Positions 62,711 through 64,000 of a stretch of 64,000 nucleotides of DNA are shown piece by piece (the stretch's first letter is position 1; every line of letters starts with the position of its first letter). The stretch is from Aequorivita capsosiphonis DSM 23843 (GTDB taxonomy: Bacteria; Bacteroidota; Bacteroidia; Flavobacteriales; Flavobacteriaceae). Made by a program: the position numbers and the translations under genes. The DNA lies in contig NZ_KE386849.1 of NCBI RefSeq assembly GCF_000429125.1, positions 55,418-119,417 on the forward strand, written 5' to 3'. Under the pieces are notes generated by a model that was not told the origin of the DNA, did no database searches, and saw nothing but the letters and a program-made list of their open reading frames with translations.

Positions 62711-63375
62711 TCTCCACTAAAGGGGAGAGACTTTACCCCCGCCCTAAAGGGAGCTGGATACGGCTAGTTATTAAAATGGGTTCGGAATATTTATACAACC
62801 CTTTAGGGGACGGGGCTTAGGACGTACCCCCCGCCCTAAAGGGAGCTGGATACGGCTAGCCATTAAAATGGGTTCGGAATTTTTATACTCTCCTTTAGGG
62901 GACGGGGGCAGGACGTACCCCCCGCCCTAAAGGGAGCTGGATACGGCTAGCCATTAAAAGTGTTCGGAATCATTATGCTCCCCTTTAGGGGACGGGAGTC
63001 AGGACGTACCCCCCGCCCTAAAGGGAGCTGAATACGGCTAGTTATTAAAATGGGTTCGAAATTTTTATACTCTCCTTTAGGGGACGGGGGTCAGGACATA
63101 CCCCCCGCCCTAAAGGGAGCTAGATACGGCTAGCCATTAAAAAGTGTTCCGAATATCTTTATACTCCCCTTTAGAGGACGGGGGCAGGATGTACCCCCGC
63201 CCTAAAGGGAGCTAGATACGGCTAGCCATTAAAAAGTGTTCGAAATTTTTATTCTCCCCTTTAGGGGGCGGGGGTCAGGACGTACCCCCCGCCCTAAAGG
63301 GAGCTGGATACGGCTAGCTATTAAAAAGTGTTCCGAATCTTTATACTCCCGTTTAGGGGACGGGGGGCATGGGGC
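62711..63375. repeat. 92-bp tandem array of inverted GC-rich arms
   Basis: GCCCTAAAGG starts at 62741, 62833, 62924, 63015, 63107, 63199 and 63291, that is seven copies with a period of 91-92 bases. Each unit has a left arm CCCCCGCCCTAAAGGGAG, about 45 bases of AT-rich loop containing GGATACGGCTAGCCATTA (or a close variant) and TGTTCGGAA, a right arm CTCCCCTTTAGGGGACGGGG, and a linker TCAGGACGTA. The arms are complementary to each other, so each unit can fold into a long stem. The array continues after the DUF559 gene. Confidence 0.9.
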
Positions 63376-63411
63376 GCGGGGGTCAAAGCATAAGATAGAA
63401 ATAAATTACAA

Positions 63412-63891
63412 ATGCACCGAATAATTTTTCTTATCTTAGTTCTATTCAGAGTCAAGCATTTTTTATCTCAAATAATGAAAGATGGCCAAAATTTATATCG
63501 AGATCTGGGGATGCATAAAGGAGCTCCACCAAGTTCCTTTATTAAGGCAAAAAATCTTCGTCTAAATATGACTATCGCTGAAAAAATATTATGGGAGTAT
63601 TTAAGAAACAAGCAGTTTCAAGGGCACAAATTCAGAAGGCAACATCCAATCCATATTTATATCGTAGACTTTTATTGCCATGAATTAAGCTTAATAATTG
63701 AAATCGATGGAGAATACCATCAGAAAACTGCTCAAATCAATAAAGATATAGAACGGCAAGTCCTTTTAAAGTTTCAAGATCTTCACTTAATTCGCTTCAC
63801 TAATATGGAGGTTATTAACACAATTGAAAAGGTATTGGAAGATTTGAAACAATATATTTCAGAAATGTCTGGCGATCCTAAAGGGAGCTAG
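63412..63891 (+). CDS. DUF559 (Vsr/PD-(D/E)xK-like) endonuclease-family protein
   Basis: This protein of up to 159 residues has the DUF559 core: NMTIAEKILWEYLRNKQFQG, HKFRRQHPIHIYIVDFYCHE and LSLIIEIDGEYHQK, with the Asp (VDF), Glu and Asp (EIDGEYH) in PD-(D/E)xK-like order. DNA nicking or cleavage is expected from fold, unproven. The ATG at 63412 adds a hydrophobic stretch (IIFLILVLF) not typical of the family; the ATG at 63475 (MKDGQNLYRD) gives a better start. The last codons (SGDPKGS, stop) are made from the repeat unit: the TAG at 63889-63891 is part of the GGGAGCTAG of the next repeat. Confidence 0.85.
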   Translation: MHRIIFLILVLFRVKHFLSQIMKDGQNLYRDLGMHKGAPPSSFIKAKNLRLNMTIAEKILWEYLRNKQFQGHKFRRQHPIHIYIVDFYCHELSLIIEIDGEYHQKTAQINKDIERQVLLKFQDLHLIRFTNMEVINTIEKVLEDLKQYISEMSGDPKGS

Positions 63892-64000
63892 ATTCGGCTA
63901 GCTTTTAAAAAGGTGTTCGTGTTTGTCATCCTCACCTTTGGGGCAGGCTTTACCCCCCGCCCTAAAGGGAGCTAGATACGGCTAGCCATTAAAAAGTGTT
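63874..64000. repeat. Continuation of the 92-bp array after the DUF559 gene
   Basis: A degenerate unit starts at 63874 (GATCCTAAAGGGAGCTAG instead of GCCCTAAAGGGAGCTGG) and a well-conserved one at 63959; the second is cut by the window end. The first unit overlaps the last six codons of the DUF559 gene. The array therefore spans the gene and goes on outside the window. Confidence 0.85.

Noticed and set aside
62711..63375. Regular 92-bp repeats as a CRISPR array
   Set aside because: The whole unit is conserved, so there are no unique spacers between short repeats; arms are inverted complements, and no cas genes are nearby.

Overview
This window looks like a chromosomal stretch from a member of the Flavobacteriaceae (Bacteroidetes). 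The DNA is AT-rich with AT-rich leaders, one promoter fits the Bacteroidetes TTG / TAnnTTTG pattern, and the protein content is typical of the group (WbqC-like, GxxExxY and S23-like proteins, Fuc4NAc-transferase-like enzymes, palindromic intergenic repeats). I cannot name a genus. Nearly every gene is on the minus strand, so transcription runs from high to low coordinates. The exceptions are an FKBP isomerase at 8.9 kb and a DUF559 gene at 63.4 kb.

Region 1 (1-8506) is an amino-acid/polyamine-type catabolic cluster: a class III aminotransferase like GABA transaminase, a nitrilase-superfamily amidase, a small VOC protein, a 916-residue PLP decarboxylase of the Orn/Lys/Arg family, an ATP-grasp enzyme with a lysine-rich extension, and an aldehyde dehydrogenase cut by the window edge. 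Together they could take a basic amino acid through an amine and GABA to succinate, but the substrates are inferred. Region 2 (8.5-9.9 kb) holds an SlyD-like isomerase with its own promoter and terminator, then a repeat patch.

Region 3 (9.9-62.2 kb) is a very large surface-polysaccharide locus whose dominant theme is a teichoic-acid-like, polyol-phosphate polymer in a Gram-negative lineage. It carries five TagF/TagB-type glycerol/ribitol-phosphotransferases, a fused GpsA-TagD enzyme (DHAP to CDP-glycerol), a fused cytidylyltransferase-SDR enzyme of the Bcs1 type (ribulose-5-P to CDP-ribitol), a free-standing TagD-like enzyme and a Stealth sugar-phosphate transferase. Around these are many GT2/GT4 glycosyltransferases, three pyruvyl-transferase-family proteins, two sulfotransferases, a sugar formyltransferase, a GH105-like protein, two unusual PP-loop proteins, two NeuD/PglD-like acyltransferases, two WbqC proteins (one fused to GNAT), a dTDP-sugar module (rfbB, rfbA, DegT aminotransferase) and two paralogous MsbA/PglK-type ABC transporters. 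I see no Wzx, Wzy or Wza. A cassette at 44.4-49.2 kb (sulfotransferase, DegT-like, ATP-grasp, NeuD-like, BKACE) is the most unusual gene set and may build an uncommon acyl or amino-acid decoration.

The locus has been heavily reshuffled. It contains one complete IS3-family element with terminal repeats and a 3-bp target duplication, two copies of a MITE-like element, decayed fragments of a TagF gene, a gpsA gene and a GT2 gene, a truncated S23-like gene, and spacers filled with GCGAATT/TTCGCC repeats. Region 4 (62.2-64.0 kb) is a 92-bp tandem array of inverted GC-rich arms that encloses a DUF559 endonuclease gene; the gene's stop codon lies inside a repeat unit.

Several starts were moved from TTG to a downstream ATG where an ATG gave a family-typical N-terminus. 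All functions are read from motifs by eye; no database search was possible.
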